58,825 bases of DNA from an uncultured Gemmiger sp. (GCA_944382785.1 CALWNO010000011.1:1-58825), one strand, 5' to 3'; counted from the stretch's first letter, positions 17,837-28,129 are shown. Made by a program: numbers and translations. Notes: a model not told the origin generated them from the sequence alone.

Positions 17837-18760
17837 TCAGGGTTTTGCAAATCCCAGGTCATCCAGAAGGCGCTCGCTGTCACGCCAGCCCTCCCGGACC
17901 TTGACCCAGCATTGCAGGTTGATGTGTGTACCGAGGAGCTCTTCGCAGTCGGTGCGGGCGGCGCTGGCCACCTTTTTCAGCATCTGGCCGCCTTTGCCGA
18001 TGATCATCCCCTTGTGGCTCTTGCGTTCACAGCAGATCTCCACCGAAATGTCGATAAGATCCTTGTCCGGGCGCTCTTTGAAACTTTCCACCGTGACAGC
18101 CACGCCGTGAGGTACCTCATCCCGCATAAACAGAAGCAGCTTTTCCCGGATGAGCTCCGCCACCAGCTCCTTTTCCGGCATATCCGTAAAGGCATCGTCG
18201 TCAAAATAGTGCGGGCCCGGGGTGACATATTTCCCCAAGGCCTCCAGCAGTTCTTCACAACCGGTACCATCCTTGGCTGAGATGGTGTGCACCGCGTCAA
18301 AAACGCCCATGGCTTCGATCTGCTGTTTGCGGGCTTCCAACTCTGCAAAACCGCGCAACAGATCCACCTTGTTGATCACGGCAATGGCCGGACCGGATTT
18401 GCGCAGTGCTTCGATCATGGTGTTTTCGGCATCGGTCAGTTCCCCCGAAGGCTCAAACAACATCAAGGTCACGTCCACATCTTTGACACTGGCAGCAGCC
18501 GTCTGGGTCATGCGGGCATCCAACTTGTTGCGTGGAGTGTGGATACCCGGGGTATCCATCAGGACATACTGCACCGGCCCCTTGGTGATCACACCGGTAA
18601 TCCGGCTGCGGGTGGTCTGGGGCTTTTTGGTCACAATGGCCACCTTTTCCCCCACCAGGGTGTTGGTCAGACTGGACTTGCCCACATTGGGGCGGCCGAC
18701 CAGCGCCACAAAGACGCTGCTGGTCTGGGGTTGTTCATGCTTGTTCGGATTTCTGGGCAT
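17837..18760 (-). CDS. era: GTPase Era
   Basis: Essential GTPase that binds the 3' end of 16S rRNA during 30S assembly. The 307 residues include G1 GRPNVGKSSL, an effector TTRSR, G3 DTPGIH, G4 NKVD, and a C-terminal KH domain with GKGGQMLKK. The ATG at 18760 (AAAGGGA upstream) is favoured; a 24-residue longer frame lacks a ribosome site and overlaps dgkA even more. Its start overlaps dgkA by 26 bases. A short Asn/Lys/Gln-rich leader precedes the G domain. Confidence 0.95.
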   Translation of the reverse strand: MPRNPNKHEQPQTSSVFVALVGRPNVGKSSLTNTLVGEKVAIVTKKPQTTRSRITGVITKGPVQYVLMDTPGIHTPRNKLDARMTQTAAASVKDVDVTLMLFEPSGELTDAENTMIEALRKSGPAIAVINKVDLLRGFAELEARKQQIEAMGVFDAVHTISAKDGTGCEELLEALGKYVTPGPHYFDDDAFTDMPEKELVAELIREKLLLFMRDEVPHGVAVTVESFKERPDKDLIDISVEICCERKSHKGMIIGKGGQMLKKVASAARTDCEELLGTHINLQCWVKVREGWRDSERLLDDLGFAKP

Positions 18761-19250
18761 TTTGGGAAGTCCCTTTCTCTTTTGTATTGCCGTAGCGGAA
18801 GGTAAACAGGTAGGCTGCCCCCAGGGAAGCAAGCCACAGCACCACCGTCAACGGAGTGGCAGTCACGCCGGACCAGATGGCCTGCAGTGCCCGTGCATTG
18901 CCGAACAGGCAAACACCCACGCACAAGGCCCCCACGGCGGTGACCAGCACGCCGCCGGCTGCCATATCCTTGGCTGCACCGGCGCTCCACCAGTGCTCGG
19001 TGTCCGGCTTGTCCACCGCCCGCTCAATGGCAGAGTTCATCAGTTCCATGGCCATCACAGCAAACACGCACAAGGCCAGAAGCGCATAGCCGGTGGCGTC
19101 CAGCCCGGCCAGAAAGGCCGCTGCGTAAACATATATGGCTGCGCACAGGTGAAAGCGGAAATTGCGTTCCTCCTGAATGGCAGCCCGGATGCCATTCAGA
19201 GCATAAACAAAGCCGCGGCCAAAGCGCGCCAGGTCAGATTTGATCTTCAT
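18735..19250 (-). CDS. dgkA: Diacylglycerol/undecaprenol kinase DgkA
   Basis: Small integral membrane kinase; in Gram-positives it phosphorylates undecaprenol to supply the cell wall carrier. The signature ELMNSAIERAVD (about residues 72-83) with its catalytic Glu is intact, and the N-terminus FVYALNGIRAAIQEERNFRFH is typical. Three core transmembrane helices are followed by a fourth, giving 171 residues, somewhat longer than the usual 120-135. The start overlaps the ybeY stop by 4 bases (ATGA) and the end overlaps era. Confidence 0.93.
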   Translation of the reverse strand: MKIKSDLARFGRGFVYALNGIRAAIQEERNFRFHLCAAIYVYAAAFLAGLDATGYALLALCVFAVMAMELMNSAIERAVDKPDTEHWWSAGAAKDMAAGGVLVTAVGALCVGVCLFGNARALQAIWSGVTATPLTVVLWLASLGAAYLFTFRYGNTKEKGTSQNAQKSEQA

Positions 19251-19756
19251 TCGTACAGAATCTCGTCATTGGTGTAAGAGACGGTGCGCGGCAGGCCCAG
19301 CTGCAAAAGTACAGCCTCCTCCTTTTCGCGCATGCGGACGGCTTCCAGGCCGCTGGTTTCATGGTCATACCCCAGCAGATGAAGCATGGAGTGGACGGTC
19401 AGATAGGCCACCTCCCGCTGCAGGGAATGGCCGTACAGTTCAGCCTGCTCCATGGCACGCTGCATGGAAATGACGATATCCCCCAGAATCTTGCATCCGT
19501 TGTCCTCATCGATATCATAGACACCGTTTTCACCCATGGGAAAGCTCAGCACGTCCGTAGCGCTGTCCTTGCCACGATATTGTTTGTTCAGCTCGTGAAT
19601 GCGGTCGTTGTCCACAAAAGTGACACTGATCTCGGCGGGGCCGTCAAATTTTTCAAAATTCAGCACCGCGTTGCAGCTGCGGCGAATCAAAATCCGCAGC
19701 CCAGACGGAACTTTGACGGCATTTTGCTCATTGCTGATCAGCACCTTATTGGCCAT
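19247..19756 (-). CDS. ybeY: rRNA maturation endoribonuclease YbeY
   Basis: Zinc-dependent RNase involved in 16S rRNA 3' processing and ribosome quality control. The metal motif HSMLHLLGYDHE (about residues 125-136) supplies three His in H-x3-H-x5-H. The FVDNDRIHELNKQYRGKD and TDVLSFPM segments are classical. Length 169 is normal. AAGGAGGAACCTCTT precedes the ATG. It lies 62 bases after phoH and overlaps dgkA by 4 bases, within the conserved phoH-ybeY-dgkA-era order. Confidence 0.96.
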   Translation of the reverse strand: MANKVLISNEQNAVKVPSGLRILIRRSCNAVLNFEKFDGPAEISVTFVDNDRIHELNKQYRGKDSATDVLSFPMGENGVYDIDEDNGCKILGDIVISMQRAMEQAELYGHSLQREVAYLTVHSMLHLLGYDHETSGLEAVRMREKEEAVLLQLGLPRTVSYTNDEILYE

Positions 19757-19818
19757 AAGAGGTTCCTCCTTATGTAAAAATTCAGGTTTGTCGGCAGGAA
19801 ATGATGGTATATCTTCCG

Positions 19819-20781
19819 TCAGCGGCGAGAGGCGGCCGCTGCTTTTTCATAGGCTTTGACGATCTGCTGCACCAGACGATGGCGCACCACGTCCTTATCG
19901 GTGAGCTGGACCTGGGCAATCCCCTGGATACCGCGCAGCACCTTGAGGGCATCTACCAGACCGCTCTTTGTCTTGTCCGGCAGGTCGATCTGGGTGATAT
20001 CACCTGTCACGACCACCTTGCTGTTGGCCCCCATGCGGGTCAGGAACATTTTCATCTGCTCCGGAGTGGTGTTCTGGGCTTCATCCAGAATGATGAAAGC
20101 ATCGTCCAGGGTGCGCCCACGCATATAGGCAAGGGGAGCCACCTCAATAGCCTGCTTTTCCACCAGGCGCTGAAAGGTTTCCGCCCCCAAAAGGTCAAAC
20201 AGTCCGTCATACAGCGGGCGCAGGTAGGGGTCCACCTTGTTCTGCAGGTCGCCGGGCAAGAATCCCAGCTTCTCCCCCGCTTCCACCGCCGGACGGGTCA
20301 GGATGATGCGGCTGATCTCTTTGGCTTTGAATGCCTTGACCGCCATGGCCACCGCCAGATAGGTTTTTCCTGTACCGGCCGGGCCCACTCCGAAAGTGAT
20401 AGCATGGCTGCGGATGGCCGCCAGATATTCTTTCTGGCCCAGAGTCTTGGGGTGAATGGGGCGCCCCTTGGCGGTTACCGCCACGAAATCGTCCGTCAGC
20501 TCCCGCAGACGCTTTTCTTCCCCGGCCTGGGCCAGACTGATGCAATAACGCACCGTCTGTTCATCCAGCGGGGTATGGTTTTCCATCAGCGTGACCATGC
20601 CTTCAATAGCGTGCACGGCGGCATTGACGCCTTCCTGCTCGCCGGTGAATTTCAGCAAAGAGCCACGGCATACCGCCGTGACTTTGAACTCGTTTTCCAG
20701 CATGCGGAGATTCTGGTCACAATTGCCGAAAACCGCCGCTGCCAGTTCGATGCTGTCCAGTTCAACTGATCGTTCTGCCAA
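19819..20781 (-). CDS. phoH: PhoH-family ATPase (PhoH-like RNA helicase-type protein)
   Basis: Cytosolic ATPase of the PhoH/YbeZ type, thought to act with YbeY on RNA. An N-terminal KH-like region precedes the P-loop GPAGTGKTYLA (about residue 125), and the Walker B is FIILDEAQNTTPEQMKMFLTR. The TTG at 20781 is chosen because GGAGG lies 7 bases upstream; the GTG two codons earlier is too near the site. This gives 320 residues, the usual length. A TATAAT at 20818-20823 with a weak -35 may give the phoH group its own promoter. Confidence 0.92.
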   Translation of the reverse strand: MAERSVELDSIELAAAVFGNCDQNLRMLENEFKVTAVCRGSLLKFTGEQEGVNAAVHAIEGMVTLMENHTPLDEQTVRYCISLAQAGEEKRLRELTDDFVAVTAKGRPIHPKTLGQKEYLAAIRSHAITFGVGPAGTGKTYLAVAMAVKAFKAKEISRIILTRPAVEAGEKLGFLPGDLQNKVDPYLRPLYDGLFDLLGAETFQRLVEKQAIEVAPLAYMRGRTLDDAFIILDEAQNTTPEQMKMFLTRMGANSKVVVTGDITQIDLPDKTKSGLVDALKVLRGIQGIAQVQLTDKDVVRHRLVQQIVKAYEKAAAASRR

Positions 20782-20892
20782 ATACACTACCTCCAGAGTA
20801 ACATCATGCTACTTTGCATTATATCACAATTCGGTTGAAAAGAAACTATGAATGTTATACAAATTTTTTGTCGGTTTGTGTGCGGTGGCGGT

Positions 20893-22083
20893 TCAGGATG
20901 TGCCCTGCACTGTTTCGATAGGTGCCAGCGGCCCTGACTGTGCCAGTTCTGCCCGGAAAACATACTCAGCCCGGCAGGTCACCACACCGTCTGCGGTCTC
21001 AAAAATCAGATTCTCTTTTTCCAGCTCTGCATCCTCAAACTCCTGCAGCAAGAGTTGGCGGCAGCGACGGGCCGCCAGCGCACCGGCCTGCTCCTCGGTG
21101 TAGGACACCATCTGTTCGTCGGTTTCCCATTGGGTGACCCTGCACACACATCCAGGCAGAGACAAACGTCCGAGATGCAGCGGAAGCCACTCGGTGACAG
21201 TCTGTGCGCCGGGTATCGGGTCTTGTGTTTCCGTCTGCCAGGTGTGTCCCAGCAGGTACCAGGTGTTTGCGGTGCTGCTTTTTCCCGTCAGGATTCGGAC
21301 ACGATCCTGCAAAGGCTGCTGTACGGTATAGGTTTTCTGGATTTTACCAAGGATACGTCCGGATGCCCCCTGTACCACTGCCTGCCCGCTACGGTCTGCT
21401 TTCTGTCCATTTGCCAACAGCTGCCCCGGCGCCACATACTGCCCGGCCACCGCCTGAGCAAATCCGCTTTCCAGTTCAATGGCAAGAATTTGTCCCCCTG
21501 CTTTTGCATACAGAGCCTGGGGCTGCGTTTCCTGCCGGATTTCCTGTACCTCCCTCTCATTTTCTTCCACGAAGAGACAGCCGCCGGTGAAATTCAAGCT
21601 GATCCAGCCCGCCTCCTGCATTTCCAGTTCAAGGGCATCTTCGGCGGCTCGAAGTTTTTCTTCCTCCAGTCGGCAGCCTTCCCATATTCCTTGTCCGGAC
21701 AGAGCGGTACGGAATTCCGCCTGTCGTGCCGGTTCCATCTCTTCAAAATCAATCGTCCATACAAAGCCCCCAAGATACCACTGCAGTAGAAAGAACACCA
21801 CCACCCCTGCCAGCAGGCCGGGCCGGGCAGCCAGACGCTCCAACCCTTTTCCCGGTCCGCGCCTTTTTTGGATCTGCAATTCCGCCCGTGCTTCCTCTGC
21901 GGCTTTGTGCAGGCGGGCCACGTCCCCGCCGGCCACGTTTCCGGAATAGCCGTTTTCCGTACAGGACAGACGCGAAAAAGATACCCCTGCCCGGGCCGCC
22001 AGTCCAAGGCATCGCCTGGCAGTTTCTCCCCTCACTTCGAAAAAGACCCGGTCCGCCCATATGGCGGTTCTGTGCCTCTTCAA
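20893..22083 (-). CDS. yqfD: Sporulation protein YqfD
   Basis: Membrane-anchored mother-cell sporulation protein, 396 residues. After a cytosolic N-terminal stretch (about 75 residues) comes one transmembrane helix (LLAGVVVFFLLQWYLGGFVW) and a large extracytoplasmic domain with beta-rich repeats. The start is TTG at 22083, with GGAGGT 6 bases upstream, overlapping the end of yqfC (TTGA). Longer frames read through yqfC and are rejected. The yqfC-yqfD pair followed by phoH is conserved in spore formers. Confidence 0.88.
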   Translation of the reverse strand: MKRHRTAIWADRVFFEVRGETARRCLGLAARAGVSFSRLSCTENGYSGNVAGGDVARLHKAAEEARAELQIQKRRGPGKGLERLAARPGLLAGVVVFFLLQWYLGGFVWTIDFEEMEPARQAEFRTALSGQGIWEGCRLEEEKLRAAEDALELEMQEAGWISLNFTGGCLFVEENEREVQEIRQETQPQALYAKAGGQILAIELESGFAQAVAGQYVAPGQLLANGQKADRSGQAVVQGASGRILGKIQKTYTVQQPLQDRVRILTGKSSTANTWYLLGHTWQTETQDPIPGAQTVTEWLPLHLGRLSLPGCVCRVTQWETDEQMVSYTEEQAGALAARRCRQLLLQEFEDAELEKENLIFETADGVVTCRAEYVFRAELAQSGPLAPIETVQGTS

Positions 22084-22391
22084 GGCTGCACCTCCCACTT
22101 GCGTCTGAACTCGATGTTCCGAATCTGCCCGGAACTGATCAGCCGCCTTCCGGCGAACGATTCTATCCGCAGGCCTTGCCCATACAATGTAATGATGGTA
22201 TCTCCCAGATCCAGGCAGATCTTTTCCGGCGTGAAATCCAACACCCGGCGGCAGCCGTCGGTGGCCACATGCCCACCGCGCAGGACCAGATCCGGCAGCC
22301 GGTAAAACTCCCGTGCAGGCGGGCGGAACCAACGCCCCGGTTCAGCGGGCGTCCTTTCCTGTCTCCGGCGCGGACGGCGAAATCCTTTCAT
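22080..22391 (-). CDS. yqfC: Sporulation protein YqfC (YabP-like)
   Basis: A 103-residue protein of the YabP/YqfC family, needed for efficient sporulation in Bacillus. The core FYRLPDLVLRGGHVATDGCRR is followed by the characteristic DLGDTIITLYGQGLRIES strands. The N-terminus is very basic (about 10 Arg in 25 residues). ATG at 22391 is preferred, with GAAGGGGG upstream; a 9-codon longer frame is possible. It is first in the yqfC-yqfD-phoH operon and is divergent from a ylbJ-like sporulation gene 63 bases away. Confidence 0.88.
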   Translation of the reverse strand: MKGFRRPRRRQERTPAEPGRWFRPPAREFYRLPDLVLRGGHVATDGCRRVLDFTPEKICLDLGDTIITLYGQGLRIESFAGRRLISSGQIRNIEFRRKWEVQP

Positions 22392-22454
22392 GTCACTGGC
22401 CCCCTTCCGCGTTTGCATGCGCTATCCCAAATATATAGCAAAGGAGTACCGGTT

Positions 22455-23486
22455 ATGTGTTCTGTTTTTCGTTTCCGCTTTGTGGTGCCTGCGGCAGCTC
22501 TGTGTCTGTCCGGGCTGTTGCTGGCCAATCCCCATGCGGCAGCGGAAGGCTTTTCCCAAGGGATCACCTTGTGTCTGCACACACTGCTGCCGGCATTGTT
22601 TCCTTTCTTTGTAACCTGCAGCCTGGTGGCATCCTCCTGCGGCCGAAAAGGCGGTTTCTGGTCGGCGTTGCTGCTTTCCTGGCTGGGCGGATACGCCGTG
22701 TGTGCGGGTCTGGTTCATGATCTTCGTACACAAGGCAAGCTTTCTCCTCGCCATACGCAATTGCTTTTGCTTTTAGGCTGCTGCTCCGGTCCCGGATTCG
22801 TCATTGGCAGTGTTGGCGGGCAGATGCTTGGCTCCGTATCTGTGGGAATCATCCTGTATGGGGCGCAACTGGCCGCCAATCTGCTGTGCGTGCTGCTGCT
22901 CCGGCCATTCATAGGCAGACTATCGGCGGATCTGCCGCATGACATCGCCACACCCTCCTCCTCCGCTGTCACCGCCTCCCTCTCCTCCGCCATCACCGGA
23001 GCCGTCAGCAGTTGTCTGTGCGTATGCGGTACCGTGGTCTTTTTCCGCATCCTGCAGGCGCTGTGGGTACAAACCTTTTCCGCTTTTTCTTGGCTGTCCC
23101 CTTTTATTTCGGCCATTCTGGAAATCAGTGCCGGCTGCGCTGACTTTGCCCACCTGGGCGGCCCCTTCTCACTGCCGGGGATCTGCCTGTGCATGAGTAT
23201 TCTGGGAATCTCTGTATTTACACAGCTGCATGCCATCCTGCAAGGAGCGGCTGATCTCCGCTTTTTGCTCCTTTCTCGTCTTGTACATCTGCCGGTCATG
23301 CTGATCCTTTTGAAACTGGGAATCCGGCTGATTCCGGCACAAAGTGCGGTATTCTCCAGTCTTGCTCCCAGGGTCATTCCTGCCAATCGCGTTTCTCCGG
23401 ATGCCGCTTTCGTGATATTTTTGTTTTTATGTGCCGTTCTTTACAAAATTCGCAAAAAAAATTATAATGAATCCATTCATGGGTAA
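22455..23486 (+). CDS. YlbJ-like sporulation integral membrane protein
   Basis: A 343-residue polytopic membrane protein with about eight hydrophobic helices. The family features are the early TLLPALFPFFVTCSL segment, the GCCSGPGFVIG loop, and a later half repeating the same type of helix pair, as in YlbJ and other nucleoside-recognition (Gate) proteins. In Bacillus YlbJ is a sigma-E dependent sporulation protein. AAAGGAG lies 9 bases before the ATG at 22455. It shares a divergent intergenic region with yqfC, so both may be mother-cell expressed. Confidence 0.82.
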   Translation: MCSVFRFRFVVPAAALCLSGLLLANPHAAAEGFSQGITLCLHTLLPALFPFFVTCSLVASSCGRKGGFWSALLLSWLGGYAVCAGLVHDLRTQGKLSPRHTQLLLLLGCCSGPGFVIGSVGGQMLGSVSVGIILYGAQLAANLLCVLLLRPFIGRLSADLPHDIATPSSSAVTASLSSAITGAVSSCLCVCGTVVFFRILQALWVQTFSAFSWLSPFISAILEISAGCADFAHLGGPFSLPGICLCMSILGISVFTQLHAILQGAADLRFLLLSRLVHLPVMLILLKLGIRLIPAQSAVFSSLAPRVIPANRVSPDAAFVIFLFLCAVLYKIRKKNYNESIHG

Positions 23487-23513
23487 ATAATTCAGACAGG
23501 AGGGGCCATCCTA

Positions 23514-23732
23514 ATGTTCAAAAAGCCGATCTATGGCAGCAAGATCGCACCGGCATGTGCCTATTGCCTGCACGGCAGCCCGGCGGCGGACAACCGCATG
23601 GTCCTGTGCAAGCAGCGCGGGGTGGTATCCCCCTACTACTCCTGCCGAAAATTTGTGTATGACCCTCTTATGCGCACACCCCGGCGTCAGGAGCTGCCCC
23701 ATCTGGACCCGAAGGATTTCAGTCTGGAGTAG
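23514..23732 (+). CDS. Small four-cysteine protein, possible zinc ribbon
   Basis: A 72-residue soluble protein with CAYC (residues 15-18) and two later cysteines (LCKQRG, SCRKF), spaced like a small zinc-binding knuckle. The ATG follows an ACAGGAGGGG site. It lies 28 bases after the ylbJ-like gene and 22 bases before a membrane protein gene, so all three may be one transcript. I recall similar short proteins in Clostridia but know no function. Confidence 0.75.
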   Translation: MFKKPIYGSKIAPACAYCLHGSPAADNRMVLCKQRGVVSPYYSCRKFVYDPLMRTPRRQELPHLDPKDFSLE

Positions 23733-23754
23733 GACAAACGCAGAGAGGTGTGCC

Positions 23755-24633
23755 ATGCCCAACAAATCCGGAAAGCCGAGTTTTCGCCGTACGCTGCAGG
23801 ATGCCTGGTACCAGGAGCGCGGCGTCATGTTGGTCTATATTTTTCTGCGCGTGTCCGTGGTTTTGGTGTTGGTGGCACAGCTTTTCAACCGCAATTTTGA
23901 GAACGTTTTTCTGTGTGTACTGGTACTGTTTCTGTTTTCTCTGCCTAGTATGCTGGAAAAGCGCCTTTCCATCAAACTTCCGGATACCCTTGAAATCATC
24001 ATCCTGCTTTTTATCTACGCAGCCGAGATTCTGGGTGAGATCGGCGCCTATTATATCAAGCATCCCTACTGGGATACCGTTCTGCACACATTGAACGGTT
24101 TTTTGTGTGCGGCCATCGGGTTTTCTTTGCTGGATTTGCTGAACAGGCAAAAAAAGGTTGCTTTTCAGTTATCCCCTGTGTATCTGGCCGTGGTCGCCTT
24201 TTGCTTTTCCATGACAGTCGGGGTCCTATGGGAATTTTTCGAATACGCCATGGACCAACTGTTTTTTCTAGATATGCAGAAGGACATGATTGTGCATGAG
24301 ATCGGTACCGTCAAGCTGGACCCTGCCGGGGGGAACGTACCGGTTCACCTGAAAGACATTGTGGATGTGATCCTCGTGCAGGGCGATGGCACCCGGACTG
24401 CCCTGGGACTGGGCGGATACCTGGATATCGGCCTTATGGATACCATGATGGATCTGTTCGTCAACTTTGTGGGGGCGACTGTCTTTTCGGTAATCGGGTA
24501 TTTCTATGTGCGCAGCCGGGGCAAAAACCGGTTTGCCAAACGGTTCATCCCTGTCGTTTCCGATCCTGAGGCAGAAGATTCCAATATTAGCCCAGAGGGG
24601 TCCGACCAAGACACGGACGCCACAGATGATTGA
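23755..24633 (+). CDS. DUF2238/YjdF-like membrane protein
   Basis: A 292-residue protein with about six transmembrane helices. The segment WDTVLHTLNGFLCAAIGFSLLDLLN and the motif VGVLWEFFEYAMDQLF, with acidic residues in membrane, are typical of YjdF/DUF2238 proteins. A soluble loop before the last helices (about residues 195-225) contains a DTMMDLFVNFVGA segment. The acidic C-tail (EAEDSNISPEGSDQDTD) is low complexity. ATG at 23755 has GAGAGGTG upstream. Function unknown. Confidence 0.78.
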   Translation: MPNKSGKPSFRRTLQDAWYQERGVMLVYIFLRVSVVLVLVAQLFNRNFENVFLCVLVLFLFSLPSMLEKRLSIKLPDTLEIIILLFIYAAEILGEIGAYYIKHPYWDTVLHTLNGFLCAAIGFSLLDLLNRQKKVAFQLSPVYLAVVAFCFSMTVGVLWEFFEYAMDQLFFLDMQKDMIVHEIGTVKLDPAGGNVPVHLKDIVDVILVQGDGTRTALGLGGYLDIGLMDTMMDLFVNFVGATVFSVIGYFYVRSRGKNRFAKRFIPVVSDPEAEDSNISPEGSDQDTDATDD

Positions 24634-24715
24634 GGAGAGCGTATTTCACTTTTGCGCGTTTTTCGGCATGCTTTGCGGTATGTAAAGAAAAATGCGCATT
24701 TTTTATGCGTTCCTC

Positions 24716-24744
24716 TTGACCGAAAGGCAAAAACAAGGTATACT
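24716..24744 (+). promoter_or_regulatory. Promoter of tRNA-Thr
   Basis: TTGACC (24716-24721) and TATACT (24739-24744) are 17 bases apart, 11 bases before the tRNA. Confidence 0.85.
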
Positions 24745-24755
24745 ATTCATGTTTC

Positions 24756-24831
24756 GCTGGAATAGCTCAGTTGGTAGAGCAGCTGATTCGTAATCAGCAG
24801 GTCGCGTGTTCAAGTCACGTTTCCAGCTCCA
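24756..24831 (+). tRNA. tRNA-Thr (anticodon CGT)
   Basis: The 76-base cloverleaf has acceptor GCTGGAA/TTCCAGC, anticodon arm GCTGA/TCAGC enclosing TTCGTAA (anticodon CGT, threonine), and an encoded CCA end at 24829-24831. Confidence 0.96.
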
Positions 24832-24836
24832 GAATT

Positions 24837-24874
24837 ACACCTGGTATCGTAAGATTCCGGGTGTTTTCTTTTTT
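24837..24874 (+). terminator. Terminator of tRNA-Thr
   Basis: ACACC (24837-24841) pairs with GGGTGT (24859-24864) with extra inner GG/CC, followed by a T-rich tract to 24874. Confidence 0.65.
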
Positions 24875-24917
24875 CCGGACAGCCCCTGCAATCTACGGAG
24901 ATCAGATGTAGTGGCGC

Positions 24918-24962
24918 AAAAAAGGCGGATGCTCCTTTTGACAGGAAGTCATCCGCCTTTTT
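24918..24962. terminator. Terminator of ligA, usable in both directions
   Basis: AAAAAAGGCGGATG (24918-24931) pairs with CATCCGCCTTTTT (24950-24962). It lies 16 bases after the ligA stop on the minus strand and also backs up the tRNA-Thr terminator on the plus strand. Confidence 0.9.
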
Positions 24963-24978
24963 CATACTGTTTTTCCGC

Positions 24979-26976
<1,998 letters not shown>

Positions 26977-27010
26977 CTATCTCCATTTTTCAGTGTCAGA
27001 ATCCTTTTAC

Positions 27011-27039
27011 AGTATACCACAAACAAGCATCCTTGTCAT
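27011..27039 (-). promoter_or_regulatory. Promoter of ligA
   Basis: On the minus strand ATGACA (27034-27039) and TATACT (27011-27016) are 17 bases apart, 38 bases before the ligA start. Confidence 0.7.
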
Positions 27040-27126
27040 TCATGTCCGGCATCTTTCACTCCTTTTTCCCTTATTTCCGATTTTGGGCATTGCTGTGGAA
27101 ATCCGGATATTTTTTCAAAAAAAGTG

Positions 27127-27155
27127 TTGACAAACAAATCTTCGCTTGCTATAAT
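27127..27155 (+). promoter_or_regulatory. Promoter of first tRNA-Ala
   Basis: Perfect TTGACA (27127-27132) and TATAAT (27150-27155) with 17-base spacing. The sequence around it closely resembles the promoter of the second tRNA-Ala copy at 29108-29136, including the AAGTG before and CTTGC just ahead of the -10. Confidence 0.92.
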
Positions 27156-27187
27156 AATCAAGCAGTCTTGAGAGAGACACCGCTTAT

Positions 27188-27263
<76 letters not shown>

Positions 27264-27264
27264 A

Positions 27265-27294
27265 AAGCACCAACCGAAAGGTTGGTGCTTTTTT
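27265..27294 (+). terminator. Terminator of first tRNA-Ala
   Basis: AAGCACCAACC, loop GAAA, GGTTGGTGCTT, then a T-tract, beginning 2 bases after the tRNA. Confidence 0.92.
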
Positions 27295-27309
27295 CTTTGC
27301 CGTTATGGG

Positions 27310-27346
27310 ATTGCGGGCGGTTTCGTGTACCGAAACCGCCCGCAAT
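27310..27346. repeat. Perfect 16-bp inverted repeat
   Basis: ATTGCGGGCGGTTTCG (27310-27325) is exactly complementary to 27331-27346 with a 5-base loop. It lies between the tRNA-Ala terminator and the end of the doc gene and could act as the terminator of the toxin-antitoxin transcript. The remaining 94 bases before doc show nothing recognisable. Confidence 0.9.
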
Positions 27347-27440
27347 TTCTATTTTTGTGGTGGAGGCAACACGTCCCACCTTTTTCATCCGATACAGAAA
27401 ATTTATGCCCTTTATTCTGTCTATAGCGTCACAATGATGT

Positions 27441-27836
27441 TCAGCAGTGGGCAGCAGGTCCTGTCTTATGCTGTTGTATCCATGAAAGAACTTCTTCATA
27501 ATTCAGAGAGCCATCCGCTATGCCAAAACCCAAATAGATCAGGTCAGCATCGGAATACTCCATTGCAATTCCATTCACATCCAAAAAGATCAATAGCGAG
27601 TAAGTCCCAATGCGCTTGTTCCCATCCAGGAAGGCGTGATTCTTAGCAAGTGTATACCCAAGTTTTGCCGCTTTCTGTTCCAGACTGGGATAGAGTTCCT
27701 GTCCATCAAAAGTGACAAACGGACCTTGGATGGCGGAGTCAAGCAGTCCCTCGTCTCGTAAACCATCCAGCCCACCGGTTTCCTGTATGAGAAAGCGATG
27801 GAGTTGTACTATTTTTTTTGTAGATAAAATAATCAT
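27441..27836 (-). CDS. doc: Doc-type toxin (Fic-fold kinase)
   Basis: Toxin of a type II system; Doc proteins phosphorylate EF-Tu and stop translation. The 131-residue protein carries the catalytic motif HAFLDGNKR (residues 67-75), matching HxFxDGNKR with the catalytic His intact. Length matches the family. Its start overlaps the antitoxin gene by 4 bases, so translation is coupled. Codons and base composition are AT-richer than neighbours, and the pair lies between two convergent tRNA-Ala genes, which suggests acquisition by transfer. Confidence 0.9.
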   Translation of the reverse strand: MIILSTKKIVQLHRFLIQETGGLDGLRDEGLLDSAIQGPFVTFDGQELYPSLEQKAAKLGYTLAKNHAFLDGNKRIGTYSLLIFLDVNGIAMEYSDADLIYLGFGIADGSLNYEEVLSWIQQHKTGPAAHC

Positions 27837-28075
27837 TTTGCCAATTCCTCAAAAGCTGCACGGTGTTTTTTGAAAATACGGGTTGCAGAAATGCCAATCA
27901 GTTCATCCTCAGACAAAAGGAGTCTAGGATCAGTCTCAATATCCAACAACAGATACTTAGGACGGTTCCCTTTCAAAATGACTGCCTTGCCGTACTGATC
28001 AGCGATTCGCGTCGCCCGGGAAAAATTCTGATTGGCTTCCGTCACAGAAAGCATCTCTCTGGTATCAAGAGTCAT
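27833..28075 (-). CDS. phd: Phd/YefM-family antitoxin
   Basis: An 80-residue antitoxin. The N-terminal half (residues 8-55: LSVTEANQNFSRATRIADQYGKAVILKGNRPKY split here into its strand-helix pattern) is the Phd/YefM DNA-binding fold; the C-terminus is charged and would wrap around Doc. It is cotranscribed with doc (4-base overlap) and preceded by a palindrome that overlaps its promoter, consistent with autorepression. ATTGAGGTGATTTCT supplies the ribosome site before the ATG at 28075. Confidence 0.88.
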   Translation of the reverse strand: MTLDTREMLSVTEANQNFSRATRIADQYGKAVILKGNRPKYLLLDIETDPRLLLSEDELIGISATRIFKKHRAAFEELAK

Positions 28076-28097
28076 TAGAAATCACCTCAATTACAAT

Positions 28098-28129
28098 ATA
28101 TCAAAAAATAGGTATAATTCAACCTATTT
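28098..28129 (-). promoter_or_regulatory. Promoter and operator of phd-doc
   Basis: AAATAGGT (28106-28113) and ACCTATTT (28122-28129) form a perfect 8-bp dyad with an 8-base spacer. On the minus strand it covers the -35 (TTGAAT), followed by TATATT near 28098-28103. This is the expected position for autorepression by antitoxin. Confidence 0.7.
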
